A stretch of 64,000 nt of DNA. Source: Hydrogenophaga sp. (GTDB lineage Bacteria; Pseudomonadota; Gammaproteobacteria; Burkholderiales; Burkholderiaceae_C). The stretch covers positions 62,001 through 126,000 of the forward strand of contig NZ_JAHBZK010000009.1 of the NCBI RefSeq assembly GCF_019635465.1. Direction: 5' to 3'. How positions within the stretch are numbered: the stretch's first letter is position 1; every line of letters begins with the position of its first letter. This document shows, piece after piece, positions 12,580 to 22,280 of this stretch. The notes beneath the pieces are model-generated. The model had not been told where the DNA came from, did not search any database, and worked only from the letters and a program-made list of their open reading frames with translations. The translations under genes and the position numbers were made by a program.

Positions 12580-14094
12580 TCACAGCAGCACGATGTCGTA
12601 CTGCTCCTGGGTCATGGAGTTCTCACTCTGCAGCGAGATCGGTTTGCCGATGAACTCCGACAAACCGGCAAGGTGCGCGCGCTCCTCATCGAGAAACAGC
12701 TCCACCACCTTGGGCGCGGCCACGACCCGGAACTCGCGCGGGTTGAAGGCGCGCGCTTCGCGCAGGATTTCGCGCAGGATGTCGTAGCACACGCTGCGCG
12801 CGGTCTTCACCGCGCCCTTGCCAGCGCAAGCTTCGCAAGGCTCGCTGAGCATGTGCGCCAGCGATTCGCGCGTGCGCTTGCGCGTCATCTCCACCAACCC
12901 AAGCTGCGAAAAGCCGCCAATCATGGTCTTGACCCGGTCACGCGAGAGTTGCTTGCGAAACTCGTGAAGCACCGACTCGCGGTGGTCCTCGCGCGTCATG
13001 TCGATGAAGTCGACGATGACGATGCCGCCCAGGTTGCGCAGGCGCAGCTGCCGCGCGATGGCCTGCGCAGCCTCGAGATTGGTGCGAAACACCGTGTCGT
13101 CAAAGTTGCGCGCGCCCACGTAGCCGCCGGTGTTGACATCGACCGTGGTCAGCGCCTCGGTCTGGTCGATCACCAGGTAGCCACCCGACTTGAGGTCGAC
13201 GCGCCGGCTCAGCGCACGGGCGATCTCGTCGTCCACATTGAAGAGGTCGAAGATCGGGCGTTCTCCGCCGTAGTGCTGCAGCTTGCCCACCGTGTCGGGC
13301 ATGAACTCGTCGGCAAAAGCCTGCAGCAACCCGTGCTGCTCGTGCGAATCGATGCGGATCGACTGGGTCTCGGCGCTGGTGAGGTCGCGCAGCACCCGCT
13401 GCATCAGGTTCAGGTCTTCGTGCAGCAAGGTGGCCGCGGCCTGGCTGAGCGCGGCCTGCTTGATGCGCAACCAGGTCTTGCGCAGGTAGGCCACGTCGTC
13501 GGCCAGCTCTTCGTCGCTGGCGTCCTCGGCATTGGTGCGAAGGATGAAGCCGCCTGGCGGGCTGCCGTCGCTCGTGGCGGTCAGCCGCTGCAGGCGTTGG
13601 CGCAGGGCTTCGCGTTGGTCAGGCGGAATCTTCTGCGACACGCCGATGTGGCCGTCCTGCGGCAGGAACACGAGCAAGCGCCCGGCAATGCTGATCTGGG
13701 CCGTCAGGCGCGCGCCCTTGGTGCCGATCGGGTCCTTGAGCACCTGCACCATCAGGGCCTGACCTTCGAAGATCTGCTTCTCGATCGGCAGCACCGGGTT
13801 GGGCGCGAGCACCTGCGGCGCGCCTTCGACAGCGGCCGGCTTCGGCGCGGCGTGTTTGGCCTGGATGTTGGGCATCAGATCGGCCACGTGCAGGAAGGCG
13901 GCGCGGTCGAGGCCAATGTCGAGAAATGCCGACTGCATGCCCGGCAGCACCCGCGAGACCTTGCCCAGGTAGATGTTGCCCACCAGGCCGCGCTCAAGTG
14001 TGCGCTCGATGTGCACTTCCTGCACGGCGCCCTGCTCGACCACCGCCACGCGTGTCTCTTGCGGAGACCAGTTGATGAGGATGTCCTGGTTCAT
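12580..14094 (-). CDS. rng: Ribonuclease G
   Basis: Endoribonuclease of the RNase E/G family that matures the 16S rRNA 5' end and decays some mRNAs. The ATG at 14094 gives 504 residues, close to the E. coli 489. It has an N-terminal S1 domain (about 38-130, with GNIYLGKVSRVLPGMQ), the 5'-sensor region, the DNase-I-like catalytic core with DVNTGGYVG and IVIVDFIDM supplying catalytic Asp residues, and a Zn-link CEAC motif. It is the last gene of a nine-gene minus-strand cluster, 14 bp after maf; rng-maf-rlmH is a common arrangement. Confidence 0.95.
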   Translation of the reverse strand: MNQDILINWSPQETRVAVVEQGAVQEVHIERTLERGLVGNIYLGKVSRVLPGMQSAFLDIGLDRAAFLHVADLMPNIQAKHAAPKPAAVEGAPQVLAPNPVLPIEKQIFEGQALMVQVLKDPIGTKGARLTAQISIAGRLLVFLPQDGHIGVSQKIPPDQREALRQRLQRLTATSDGSPPGGFILRTNAEDASDEELADDVAYLRKTWLRIKQAALSQAAATLLHEDLNLMQRVLRDLTSAETQSIRIDSHEQHGLLQAFADEFMPDTVGKLQHYGGERPIFDLFNVDDEIARALSRRVDLKSGGYLVIDQTEALTTVDVNTGGYVGARNFDDTVFRTNLEAAQAIARQLRLRNLGGIVIVDFIDMTREDHRESVLHEFRKQLSRDRVKTMIGGFSQLGLVEMTRKRTRESLAHMLSEPCEACAGKGAVKTARSVCYDILREILREARAFNPREFRVVAAPKVVELFLDEERAHLAGLSEFIGKPISLQSENSMTQEQYDIVLL

Positions 14095-14108
14095 GGTCGG
14101 TCCGTGCC

Positions 14109-14723
14109 TCAAAGAATGTTCAGGCCGGCGGCACGCAGCAGCTGCGCGGTCTCGTACGCCGGCAATCCGATGATGCCCGTGTGGCTGCCGTGGATGCGGC
14201 GCACCCACAGGCCGGCGTGGCCCTGAATGGCATAGGCCCCGGCCTTGCCCATGGGTTCACCGGTGGCCACGTAATGGCGGATGCGCGTCGGGCTCAGGTC
14301 GTCGAACTCGACCCGGGAGTCCGACACCGCGGCCCAGCGTCGAGCGCCCTTGCCCACCGCCACGGCCGTCATGACACGGTGGGTCTGCCCTGACAACGCC
14401 GCCAGCATGCGCCGCGCGTCGGCGGCATCGGCGGGCTTGCCGAGAATGCGCTTGCCCAGCGCCACGGTGGTATCGGCACACAGCACCGGCGCGGGCGCCA
14501 GACCGCGCCGTTTCAAGCGGGCCATCGCCGCTTCGAGCTTGAGAGCGGTCACGCGCCGCACATAGCGGCTCGGTGCCTCGTTGGGCAGCGGGGTCTCCAG
14601 CGATTCGGCGTCTTCGTCGGCGTCGGGCAGCAACAGCTCGCAACGCACACCCCACTGCGCCAGCAACTCACGCCGCCGAGGACTTTGCGACGCCAGGTAC
14701 ACGAAGTCGGGGCGATCACTCAC
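14109..14723 (-). CDS. maf: Maf family nucleotide pyrophosphatase (dTTP/UTP type)
   Basis: House-cleaning NTP pyrophosphatase. The N-terminal loop [12 protein letters not shown], the catalytic ADTTVAL region, [13 protein letters not shown] and the C-terminal [18 protein letters not shown] with GIIGLP match the YhdE subgroup, which acts on dTTP and UTP; the YceF subgroup (7-methyl-GTP) is less similar. It has 204 residues. Its start overlaps the rlmH stop by 8 bases, so the pair is translationally coupled. Confidence 0.9.
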   Translation of the reverse strand: MSDRPDFVYLASQSPRRRELLAQWGVRCELLLPDADEDAESLETPLPNEAPSRYVRRVTALKLEAAMARLKRRGLAPAPVLCADTTVALGKRILGKPADAADARRMLAALSGQTHRVMTAVAVGKGARRWAAVSDSRVEFDDLSPTRIRHYVATGEPMGKAGAYAIQGHAGLWVRRIHGSHTGIIGLPAYETAQLLRAAGLNIL

Positions 14724-15183
14724 GGTGGTACGGATGGTTGGCGTTGATCGACCACGCGCGGTAGAGCTGCTCGATCAGCAACACGCGCACCATGGCGTGC
14801 GGCAAGGTGAGGTCGGACAGGCGGATGCGCTGGTGTGCGGCCTCGCGAAAGCCGGGTTCCAGTCCGTCAGGGCCCCCAATGACCAGTGCCACATCGTCGC
14901 CACCCATCTGCCACTGCCGCAGCTGTTGGGCCAGGGCCTGCGTGCCCAGCGTCGCGCCACGCTCGTCGAGCGCCACGACGCGAGCGCCACGCGGGATGGC
15001 GCCTTCGATGCGCTGGCGTTCGGCCGCCCAGAGGGTCTCGATGGATTTGCTGCCGCGAGGCTCGGTCTTGACGGCCTTGAGCTCGACACGCAGTTCGGGC
15101 GGAAAGCGTTTGGCGTAATCGTCGTAGGCGGTCTGGGCCCAGTCGGGCACCTTTTGCCCGACCGCGACGATCACGAGCTTCAT
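14716..15183 (-). CDS. rlmH: 23S rRNA (pseudouridine1915-N3)-methyltransferase RlmH
   Basis: SPOUT-class methyltransferase acting on Psi1915 in helix 69 of 23S rRNA in the assembled ribosome. It has 155 residues, exactly the family size. Visible features are the N-terminal [14 protein letters not shown], the SAM-binding trefoil-knot segment FVIGGPDGL (here [11 protein letters not shown]) and the C-terminal [20 protein letters not shown] followed by the conserved NHPYHRE end. It overlaps rsfS by 4 bases (ATGA) upstream and maf downstream. Confidence 0.95.
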   Translation of the reverse strand: MKLVIVAVGQKVPDWAQTAYDDYAKRFPPELRVELKAVKTEPRGSKSIETLWAAERQRIEGAIPRGARVVALDERGATLGTQALAQQLRQWQMGGDDVALVIGGPDGLEPGFREAAHQRIRLSDLTLPHAMVRVLLIEQLYRAWSINANHPYHRE

Positions 15184-15896
15184 GGCTTCTTCTTGGCGGC
15201 CGGCCGCGTCGGTTTGGCCGACTTGGCGGCTGGGGCAGCAGCCTTGGGCGTGGTCTTCTTCTTGGCGGCAGGCGCGCCCACGACCACCTTGCTCATGCCC
15301 GCACGCGACTTGGCCGGCGCCGCCTTCTTGGCAGCAGGTCTGGCGGTCGATTTGGTGGCTGGTTTGCCGCTGGTCTTACCGGCCGGTTTGGCGGCCACCT
15401 TGGCACCCGCTTTCGCGCCGGTCTTCTTGGCCGCGCCCGGCGCTTTGGCGGTGGGCGATTTTGCGGTGGGGGCCTTGGCCACCTTGGGCGCCGCGGCGGG
15501 CGCGGGTTTGCTGCTCGCGCTCTTGCGGGCTGCCGCGCCCAGGCGCACCGGTTTGGCACCCCAGATCTCTTCGAGGCGGTAGTACTGCCGGATCACGGGT
15601 TGCATCACATGGACCACGGCCTGGCCACAGTCCACGATGATCCATTCGCCGTTCTCCTCGCCTTCGATGCGCGGCTTGTCGAAGCCGGCCTCACGCACGG
15701 CATCGCGCACGCTGGCGGCCAGCGCCTTGGTCTGGCGATTCGAGGTGCCACTGGCGACGATCACGCGCTCAAACAGCGGTGACAGCTCCTCGGTATTGAA
15801 GACCACGATGTCCTGGCCTTTGACATCCTCCAGGCCATCGACGATGGCCCGTTGCAGTTTCTGGACGTCTTTTTTTGCGGCGGTTTCGCTGGTCAT
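15180..15896 (-). CDS. rsfS: Ribosomal silencing factor RsfS with long Lys/Ala/Pro tail
   Basis: RsfS binds uL14 on the large subunit and blocks subunit joining. Residues 1-115 form the normal domain ([20 protein letters not shown], the conserved [12 protein letters not shown] and [16 protein letters not shown]). The remaining roughly 120 residues are a low-complexity tail of Ala, Lys and Pro ([18 protein letters not shown]-like), resembling histone-H1-type tails; family members usually end near 105-130. The frame is open and codon use does not change abruptly, so the tail looks translated. ATG 15896 overlaps the nadD stop by 4 bases. Confidence 0.9.
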   Translation of the reverse strand: MTSETAAKKDVQKLQRAIVDGLEDVKGQDIVVFNTEELSPLFERVIVASGTSNRQTKALAASVRDAVREAGFDKPRIEGEENGEWIIVDCGQAVVHVMQPVIRQYYRLEEIWGAKPVRLGAAARKSASSKPAPAAAPKVAKAPTAKSPTAKAPGAAKKTGAKAGAKVAAKPAGKTSGKPATKSTARPAAKKAAPAKSRAGMSKVVVGAPAAKKKTTPKAAAPAAKSAKPTRPAAKKKP

Positions 15897-16540
15897 GTAA
15901 GGGGCTGATAGAGGTGGTGTTGCGAAATATAGCCTGCGACCGCTGGCGGGACCAGCACGTCCAGGGGCGGTCCATCGGCCGCCGCGGCGGCCAGGCGGGC
16001 GCGCACGGCGGTCGCGCTCAGGTGCTGCAACGGCATGTCGATGCGCACAAATGGCACGTCGACGCCGGACAAATCGGTCTCGTCGGCCTGCCCCAGCAGC
16101 GCCTGTGCGCCGATGCTGGTAGGTCGGTTGGCCACCGCCAGGGTGGCGACATCCAGCACCTCCTGCCAGCGCTGCCAGGACTTGAAGGCCAGCAACTGGT
16201 CGGCGCCCAGGATCAGGAACAACCGGGCCTGCGGGTACTCGCGGCGCAGTTCGACCAGCGTGTCGGCCGTGAAGGTCGGACCTGCCCGCTCGGTCTCGCG
16301 CACGTCGATACGGACTTTGGGCAGGTCGCCGAAGGCGCGTTCGCACATGGCGATGCGGTGATGAGCCGGCGACAAGGTGCGGGCCTTGTGCCAGGCGTGG
16401 CCGGTGGGCAAGACGTGCAACCGGTCGAGTTGGAGCTGCGCAATCGCAGCCTCGGCCAGTGCCCGGTGCGCACCATGGGGTGGATCGAACGCGCCGCCGA
16501 ACATGCCGACGCGTTGCAGAGAGGGATCGATCGCCGCCAT
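15893..16540 (-). CDS. nadD: Nicotinate-nucleotide adenylyltransferase NadD
   Basis: Transfers AMP from ATP to nicotinate mononucleotide in NAD synthesis. The 215-residue product starts at ATG 16540. The nucleotidyltransferase loop GGAFDPPHGAHRA is at about 15-27, GADQLLAFKSWQRW follows in the middle, and the C-terminal SATAVRARL replaces the common ISSTxIR motif. It overlaps hemF by one base and rsfS by four; nadD-rsfS-rlmH is a widely conserved order. Confidence 0.94.
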   Translation of the reverse strand: MAAIDPSLQRVGMFGGAFDPPHGAHRALAEAAIAQLQLDRLHVLPTGHAWHKARTLSPAHHRIAMCERAFGDLPKVRIDVRETERAGPTFTADTLVELRREYPQARLFLILGADQLLAFKSWQRWQEVLDVATLAVANRPTSIGAQALLGQADETDLSGVDVPFVRIDMPLQHLSATAVRARLAAAAADGPPLDVLVPPAVAGYISQHHLYQPLT

Positions 16541-17457
16541 CAGAGCCAGTCTTTGCGCACCAGGAAGTCGCGGTAGAGCCGATCCTCCGGCGTGCCCTTC
16601 TTGGTCTTGCGGTTGTAGGCCCAGCTCACCAGCGGCGGCATGGACATGAGGATCGATTCGCTGCGCCCGCCTGACTGCAGGCCGAAGTGCGTGCCGCGGT
16701 CCCACACCAGGTTGAACTCGACGTAGCGCCCGCGCCGGTAGAGCTGGAAGCTGCGTTCGCGCTCGCCGTAGCTGGTGTTCTTGCGGCGGTCGACGATCGG
16801 CAGGTAGGCGTCCAGGAAGGCGTCGCCCACCGAGCTGAGCATGGCGAAGCTGCCGTCGAAGCCAAGCTCGGCAAAGTCGTCAAAGAAGATGCCGCCGATA
16901 CCGCGCTGCTCGTCGCGGTGCTTGAGGTAGAAGTACTCGTCACACCAGCGCTTGAAGCGAGGGTATTTGTCGACGCCAAACGGATCGAGCGCGGCCTTGC
17001 AGGTGCGGTGGAAATGCACTGCGTCCTCTTCAAAGCCGTAGTACGGCGTGAGGTCCATGCCACCGCCGAACCAGTACACCGCCGGGCCCTTCGATGGCGT
17101 GGCGGCGATCATGCGCACGTTCATGTGCACGGTGGGCACATAGGGGTTGCGCGGGTGGAACACCAGGGACACCCCCATGGCCTCGAAGGGTGCGCCGGCC
17201 AGGTCGGGCCGGTGCTGGGTGGCCGATGGCGGCAACTGCGGGCCCTTGACATGGGAGAAGCCACAACCGGCGCGCTCGAACACCGCGCCGTCTTCCAGCA
17301 CTTGCGACACACCGTCGCCCTGCAGGCGCTCGCCACTGGGCTTGGTCCAGCGGTCCACAACGAACTGTCCGCCATCGACGAGCGCCACGGTGGAGGTGAT
17401 GCGGTCCTGCAGATCGATCAGGAATTCGCGGACTTTGGCAGCGGGCTTGTCGCTCAT
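16540..17457 (-). CDS. hemF: Oxygen-dependent coproporphyrinogen III oxidase HemF
   Basis: Oxidatively decarboxylates coproporphyrinogen III to protoporphyrinogen IX in aerobic haem synthesis. The 305 residues carry the family signatures [28 protein letters not shown] and the C-terminal [23 protein letters not shown] 17457 is preferred over GTG 17463 because an AGGG box sits 7 nt before the ATG. The stop shares one base with the nadD start. The acyltransferase gene upstream ends 12 bp away. Confidence 0.95.
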   Translation of the reverse strand: MSDKPAAKVREFLIDLQDRITSTVALVDGGQFVVDRWTKPSGERLQGDGVSQVLEDGAVFERAGCGFSHVKGPQLPPSATQHRPDLAGAPFEAMGVSLVFHPRNPYVPTVHMNVRMIAATPSKGPAVYWFGGGMDLTPYYGFEEDAVHFHRTCKAALDPFGVDKYPRFKRWCDEYFYLKHRDEQRGIGGIFFDDFAELGFDGSFAMLSSVGDAFLDAYLPIVDRRKNTSYGERERSFQLYRRGRYVEFNLVWDRGTHFGLQSGGRSESILMSMPPLVSWAYNRKTKKGTPEDRLYRDFLVRKDWL

Positions 17458-17469
17458 GCTCACACCCTA

Positions 17470-18093
17470 TCAGGCTCGGGGCAAAGGTTGAATCGGGCTG
17501 GCCTGGGGGGGGCGAAGCCCCTGGGCGCTGGCCAGGGCCTGCGCCATGGCACGGTAGTCGGACTGGCTGTCACCGCTCAGGCGAAGAAATGGCTGCACGC
17601 GCACTTCTTTGCGGCCGTAGTCGAGCGCCACCATTGCCACCGGCACGCCCGCACCGAGGGCCACCTGGTAGAAGCCGCTGCGCCAGCCATCGACATAGCG
17701 GCGCGTACCTTCCGGCGACAGCGCCAGCCAGAGGAGGTCGTCGCGGGCCATGGCGTCGCGCATGGCCTGGACCATGGCCCCGACAGCGCCGCGCGGTGAA
17801 CGGCGTTCGATGGGCATGCCGCCCAGCCATCGCAGCCAGCGCCCGAACAAAGGCACCTCGAACAAGGTGTCCTTGGCCCAGAAGCGCACCGGGATGCCGA
17901 TGGCCCACTTGGCCAGCAGGCCGACCACGAAGTCCCAGTTGCTGGTGTGCGGGTACACGATGGCGACGCCCTGGCGGGTCGGAAAGCCATCGTCCAGCAC
18001 GCGCCAGCCGAACAGCAACAACGCGGCGCGCGCCAGGCGCGAGCCTTGAAAGCGCACCGAATGCGGCCCGGGCAGGACTTGCGGTGGGTTCAA
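17470..18093 (-). CDS. Lysophospholipid acyltransferase family protein
   Basis: PlsC-superfamily membrane-associated acyltransferase. It has the catalytic PHTSNWDF block (HX4D, here His then Asp after TSNW) at about 45-52 and the acceptor-binding SPEGTRR at about 119-125, with a hydrophobic N-terminal region. This HTSNWD subgroup is common next to purD in betaproteobacteria; the acyl acceptor is not known. The start is uncertain: TTG 18093 overlaps the purD stop (207 residues) and GTG 18057 would give a shorter protein. A frame extending into purD is rejected as overlap. Confidence 0.8.
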   Translation of the reverse strand: MNPPQVLPGPHSVRFQGSRLARAALLLFGWRVLDDGFPTRQGVAIVYPHTSNWDFVVGLLAKWAIGIPVRFWAKDTLFEVPLFGRWLRWLGGMPIERRSPRGAVGAMVQAMRDAMARDDLLWLALSPEGTRRYVDGWRSGFYQVALGAGVPVAMVALDYGRKEVRVQPFLRLSGDSQSDYRAMAQALASAQGLRPPQASPIQPLPRA

Positions 18094-19364
18094 AGTGCGC
18101 GGTAACCAATGTCGCGACGGCACTGCATGCCGTCGAAATGCACCGCGTCCAGCGCGGCATAGGCGCGCTCGCGGGCTTGCGCCACCGAGTCGGCCAGCGC
18201 GGTCACGCACAGCACGCGGCCGCCAGACACGCGCACGGCCTCACCATCGCTGGCGGTGCCGGCATGGAAGACCATGCAGTCGGGCGCGTCGGCCGGCAGG
18301 CCGGTGATGGCGTCGCCCTTGCGCGGATCCATCGGGTAGCCGGCCGCAGCCATCACCACCCCCAGGGCGACACGCGGGTCCCAGTCGAGTTGCACCCGGT
18401 CCAGCTCCGCGCGCGTGGCCGCCAACAGCACCTGCGCCAGGTTGCTGCGCAAACGCATCATGATGGGCTGCGTTTCGGGGTCGCCCATGCGGCAATTGAA
18501 TTCCAGCGTCTTGACCGCGCCGTCGGGCGTGATCATCAGGCCGGCATACAGAAATCCCGTGTACGGGATGCCGTCGGCCTTCATGCCGCGCAGGGTGGGC
18601 AGGATCACCTCGTCCATGGCACGCTGGTGGACCGCCGGCGTAACCACTGGCGCGGGGGAGTACGCACCCATGCCACCCGTGTTGGGTCCCTGGTCGCCGT
18701 CCTTGAGGCGCTTGTGGTCCTGGCTGGTGGCCAGTGCCAGCGCGTGCTCGCCATCGCACAGGACGATGAAGCTGGCCTCCTCGCCTTGCAGAAACTCCTC
18801 GATCACGACCCGCGCACCGCCGGCGTTGTGAGCGACGCCGAGCTTGTTGTCGAGCAGCATGAAGTCGATCGCCTCGTGCGCTTCGGCCGCCGTCATGGCC
18901 ACCACCACACCCTTGCCAGCGGCCAGGCCGTCGGCCTTGACCACGATGGGTGCGCCCTTCGCGTCCACGTAGGCATGTGCCTTCTGCGGGTCGGTGAAGG
19001 TCTCGTACTCGGCGGTGGGAATGCCGTGGCGCTGCATGAACGCCTTGCTGAAGGCCTTGGAGCTCTCCAGCTGCGCGGCTTGTTGTGTGGGCCCGAAAAT
19101 GGCCAGGCCGTGGGCACGGAATTCGTCGACGACGCCCGCCGCCAGCGGCGCCTCGGGGCCCACCACCGTCAGCGCCACACCGTTGGCCTGCACCCATTCG
19201 CGCAGGGCCACCTTGTCGGTGATGGGCAGGTTGGTGAGCTGGGAATCGCGTGCGGTGCCGGCATTGCCGGGCGCCACGAAGACCTGCTGGACCCCCTCGG
19301 ACTGCTTGAGACGCCAGGCCAGCGCGTGCTCGCGGCCACCGCCGCCAATGACAAGAACCTTCAT
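18090..19364 (-). CDS. purD: Phosphoribosylamine-glycine ligase PurD
   Basis: ATP-grasp enzyme forming glycinamide ribonucleotide, step two of purine synthesis. The 424 residues begin with the dinucleotide-like [17 protein letters not shown], contain the ATP-grasp core around [11 protein letters not shown] and the conserved MGDPETQP (CRMGDPETQ) metal region. Its ATG overlaps the YebC-family stop (ATGA), and its stop overlaps the acyltransferase start, so it sits inside the coupled minus-strand cluster. Confidence 0.96.
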   Translation of the reverse strand: MKVLVIGGGGREHALAWRLKQSEGVQQVFVAPGNAGTARDSQLTNLPITDKVALREWVQANGVALTVVGPEAPLAAGVVDEFRAHGLAIFGPTQQAAQLESSKAFSKAFMQRHGIPTAEYETFTDPQKAHAYVDAKGAPIVVKADGLAAGKGVVVAMTAAEAHEAIDFMLLDNKLGVAHNAGGARVVIEEFLQGEEASFIVLCDGEHALALATSQDHKRLKDGDQGPNTGGMGAYSPAPVVTPAVHQRAMDEVILPTLRGMKADGIPYTGFLYAGLMITPDGAVKTLEFNCRMGDPETQPIMMRLRSNLAQVLLAATRAELDRVQLDWDPRVALGVVMAAAGYPMDPRKGDAITGLPADAPDCMVFHAGTASDGEAVRVSGGRVLCVTALADSVAQARERAYAALDAVHFDGMQCRRDIGYRAL

Positions 19365-20086
19365 TCGGCGATTTCTGCGTTGTGATAGACGTTCTGCACG
19401 TCGTCGAGGTCTTCGAGGATGTCGAGCAGCTTCTGCATGCGCGCGCCGTCTTCGCCGGCCAGGGCCACGGTGTTCTCTGCACGCATGGTCACCTCGGCGA
19501 TCTCGGGCTTGAGGCCTTTGGCCTCCAGTGCGTTCTTCACCGCCTCGAAATCACCCGGGGCTGTCAGCACCTCGATGGCGCCGTCGTCGTCGGTGATGAC
19601 GTCCTCGGCACCGGCTTCCAGCGCCACTTCCATGACGGCATCTTCCGAGGTGCCCGGTGCGAACACCAACTGGCCACAGTGCTTGAACTGGAAGGCCACC
19701 GAGCCGTCGGTGCCCAGGTTGCCGCCGTGCTTGCTGAAGGCATGCCGCACCTCGGCCACCGTGCGCACGCGGTTGTCGGTCATGGTGTCGACGATGATCG
19801 CGGCGCCCGCGATGCCATAGCCTTCGTAGCGGATTTCTTCGTAGGTGACGCCGTCGAGGTTGCCCGTGGCCTTGTCGACGTTGCGCTTGATGTTGTCGGC
19901 CGGCATGTTGGCCGCCTTGGCCTTGTCGATGGCCAGGCGCAGGCGGGGGTTCATGTCCGGGTCGCCGCCGCCGTTACGGGCCGCAACGATGATTTCACGC
20001 GTCAGTCGGGTCCAGATGCGGCCACGCTTCTCGTCCTGACGGCCTTTGCGATGCTGGATGTTGGCCCATTTGCTGTGTCCGGCCAT
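19361..20086 (-). CDS. yebC: YebC/PmpR family protein
   Basis: Family reported as DNA-binding regulators and, for some members, as translation factors relieving ribosome stalling at proline stretches. The 241 residues start [18 protein letters not shown], the family hallmark, with [31 protein letters not shown] and GSVAFQF following. ATG 20086 gives the expected length; a longer upstream reading is antisense to the HerA-like gene. It is first in the nine-gene minus-strand cluster, so its promoter must lie in the 97-bp divergent gap before the HerA-like gene. Confidence 0.94.
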   Translation of the reverse strand: MAGHSKWANIQHRKGRQDEKRGRIWTRLTREIIVAARNGGGDPDMNPRLRLAIDKAKAANMPADNIKRNVDKATGNLDGVTYEEIRYEGYGIAGAAIIVDTMTDNRVRTVAEVRHAFSKHGGNLGTDGSVAFQFKHCGQLVFAPGTSEDAVMEVALEAGAEDVITDDDGAIEVLTAPGDFEAVKNALEAKGLKPEIAEVTMRAENTVALAGEDGARMQKLLDILEDLDDVQNVYHNAEIAE

Positions 20087-20183
20087 GGGTAGTCCTCGAT
20101 TTGCCTGTCGGCTTTGGTGTAATGAGCCCGCGATTTTACGATTTCGCACCATCCGACCGCCCCACCCCCTCCAGGAACGCCCC

Positions 20184-21719
20184 ATGGCCGAACCGCTGCT
20201 GATCGCCAAGAACGCCCAGACCACCTGCCAGCTGCTGCCTGGCCTGGCCAACCGACACGGCCTGATCACCGGCGCCACCGGCACCGGCAAGACGGTGACG
20301 CTGCAGGCCTTGGCCGAGGGTTTTTCGCGCATCGGCGTGCCGGTGTTCATGGCCGACGTCAAGGGCGACCTCACGGGCATCAGCCAGACCGGGCGCATCG
20401 GCGAGAAGATGGCGGGCATCCTGGCCGACCGGGGCATCGAGCTGCCCTCGCCCACCGAATGCCCCACCACCCTGTGGGACGTGTTTGGTGACCAGGGGCA
20501 CCCGGTGCGCGCCACGGTCAGCGACATGGGCCCGCTGTTGCTGGCACGCATGCTCAACCTCAACGACACGCAGACCGGCGTGCTCAACCTGATCTTCAAG
20601 ATCGCCGACGACAACGGTCTGCTGCTGCTGGACATGAAGGACCTGCGGGCCATGCTGCAGCACGTGGGCGACAACGCCAAACAGTTCACCACCGAGTACG
20701 GCAACATCAGCGCCGCCTCTATCGGCGCCATCCAGCGCGGCCTGATGCAGGTGGAAGAACAAGGCGGCGACAAGTTCTTTGGCGAGCCCATGCTCGACAT
20801 CGCCGACTTCATGCAGACAGTCGATGGCAAAGGGGTCGTCAACATCCTGGCGGCCGACAAATTGCTCAACGCGCCTCGGCTCTACGCCACCTTTCTGCTA
20901 TGGATGCTGTCCGAGCTGTTCGAAACCCTGCCCGAAATCGGCGACCCGGACAAACCCAAGCTGGTGTTCTTCTTCGACGAAGCCCACCTGTTGTTCAACG
21001 AAGCGCCCAAGGTGCTGGTCGAGCGCATCGAGCTGGTGGTGCGCCTGGTTCGGTCCAAGGGTGTTGGCGTGTACTTCGTGACGCAAAACCCGCTCGACAT
21101 CCCCGACAGCGTGCTGGGCCAGCTGGGCAACCGGGTGCAGCACGCGCTGCGCGCCTTCACCCCGCGCGACCAGAAAGCCGTGAAGGCCACCGCCCAGACC
21201 ATGCGCCCCAAGGCCGGTCTGGACATCGAGGCCGCCATCACCGAACTGGCCGTTGGCGAGGCCCTCGTGAGCTTCCTCGACGCCAAAGGCCGGCCCTGCG
21301 AAACCGAGCGCGCCTATGTGGTGCCGCCGGGCAGCCAGATCGGCCCGATCACGCCCGAGCAGCGCAAGGCCTTGCTCAAGGATTCGCTGGTCGCCGGCAC
21401 ATATGAGAAGGTCATTGACCGTGAGAGCGCCTATGAGGTGTTTCGCGCCCACGCGGGCGAGCGCGGTCAGGCAGAAGTGGATGAGGCCAAGGTCAAGTCC
21501 GAACCCAAGACACCGCGCGTGCCCGGCGCCGCCAAAGAGGCCCCGGCCGAGAAGAGCGTGATCAACGAAGTGCTGTTTGGACGTACCGGTCCGCGTGGCG
21601 GCCAGTACGACGGCCTGGTGCAGACCATGGCCAAGACCGCGGCGCGCACCGTCGCCAGTGGGCTGGGCCGGCAGATTCTGCGTGGGGTGCTGGGCGGCTT
21701 GCTGGGCGGCAAGCGCTGA
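20184..21719 (+). CDS. HerA/YjgR-like (DUF853) ATPase
   Basis: P-loop ATPase of the HerA-FtsK superfamily, YjgR branch; the biological role is not established. The 511 residues have Walker A GATGTGKT (30-37), Walker [14 protein letters not shown] (about 258-270), an arginine-finger region and the conserved [22 protein letters not shown] Lys/Glu/Pro-rich linker (about 420-455) leads to a short Gly/Arg C-terminus. An AGGAA box lies 9 nt before the ATG. The DUF1499 gene begins 5 bp after the stop. Mycobacterial and gammaproteobacterial relatives are also uncharacterised. Confidence 0.88.
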   Translation: MAEPLLIAKNAQTTCQLLPGLANRHGLITGATGTGKTVTLQALAEGFSRIGVPVFMADVKGDLTGISQTGRIGEKMAGILADRGIELPSPTECPTTLWDVFGDQGHPVRATVSDMGPLLLARMLNLNDTQTGVLNLIFKIADDNGLLLLDMKDLRAMLQHVGDNAKQFTTEYGNISAASIGAIQRGLMQVEEQGGDKFFGEPMLDIADFMQTVDGKGVVNILAADKLLNAPRLYATFLLWMLSELFETLPEIGDPDKPKLVFFFDEAHLLFNEAPKVLVERIELVVRLVRSKGVGVYFVTQNPLDIPDSVLGQLGNRVQHALRAFTPRDQKAVKATAQTMRPKAGLDIEAAITELAVGEALVSFLDAKGRPCETERAYVVPPGSQIGPITPEQRKALLKDSLVAGTYEKVIDRESAYEVFRAHAGERGQAEVDEAKVKSEPKTPRVPGAAKEAPAEKSVINEVLFGRTGPRGGQYDGLVQTMAKTAARTVASGLGRQILRGVLGGLLGGKR

Positions 21720-21724
21720 GTGAT

Positions 21725-22219
21725 ATGAAAAGGGGCATCAAAGTGCTATCCACCCTGATAGGCCTGCTGGTCCTGCTGCTGATAGCGGCGCAGCTCGGCG
21801 TCCTGGGCGGCCGCTCGCCCAACGATCTGGGCGTGACCGACGGCCGCTTGAAGCCGCCCTCACCCACGCCCAACAGCGTCAGCAGTCAGGCCAGTCTGTA
21901 CCCGGACCACCCGCAGCGCAGCTATGCGGCCATCGACCCTCTCCCGGCCAAGCCCGCGGGCCAGGCCGCATCAATGGCCGCGCTGGGTTTGGCGTTGGAG
22001 CAGATGCCGGGCGTGCGCGTCGTCGAGCGCAAAGAGAACTACCTCTACGCAGTGGCGACGACGCGCTGGCTGAAGTTCAACGACGACATCGAAGCGTGGT
22101 TCGACCCCGCCAGGCAGGTGATCGAGTTGCGCAGCGCCAGCCGCCTTGGACGCAAGGACTTCGGCGCCAATCGTGCGCGTGTCGACGCCCTGCGTGCGAT
22201 CTACCTGGCTCTGCCCTGA
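21725..22219 (+). CDS. DUF1499 family protein with N-terminal membrane anchor
   Basis: A 164-residue protein with one hydrophobic segment (about 8-27) and then the DUF1499 pattern: LGVTDGRLKPPSPTPNSVSSQA near the start, and DIEAWFDP with IELRSASRLGRKDFGANRARV near the end. In the usual motif the early block reads CPDSPNCVSS; here both Cys positions are replaced (PSPTPNSVSS). Function is unknown. It is co-directional with and 5 bp behind the HerA-like gene, and ends at a strong terminator. Confidence 0.8.
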   Translation: MKRGIKVLSTLIGLLVLLLIAAQLGVLGGRSPNDLGVTDGRLKPPSPTPNSVSSQASLYPDHPQRSYAAIDPLPAKPAGQAASMAALGLALEQMPGVRVVERKENYLYAVATTRWLKFNDDIEAWFDPARQVIELRSASRLGRKDFGANRARVDALRAIYLALP

Positions 22220-22239
22220 CGAAACAAGGCCCCAAATGA

Positions 22240-22264
22240 AAAGGCCCGGCAATGCCGGGCCTTT
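22240..22264. terminator. Bidirectional intrinsic terminator
   Basis: An 11-bp perfect stem (AAAGGCCCGGC / GCCGGGCCTTT, loop AAT) sits between the convergent DUF1499 gene and clpA. The plus strand reads CCTTTGTTT and the minus strand CCTTTTCATTT after the stem, so it can end transcripts from both sides. Confidence 0.85.
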
Positions 22265-22280
22265 GTTTGAAGCGCCTGGG

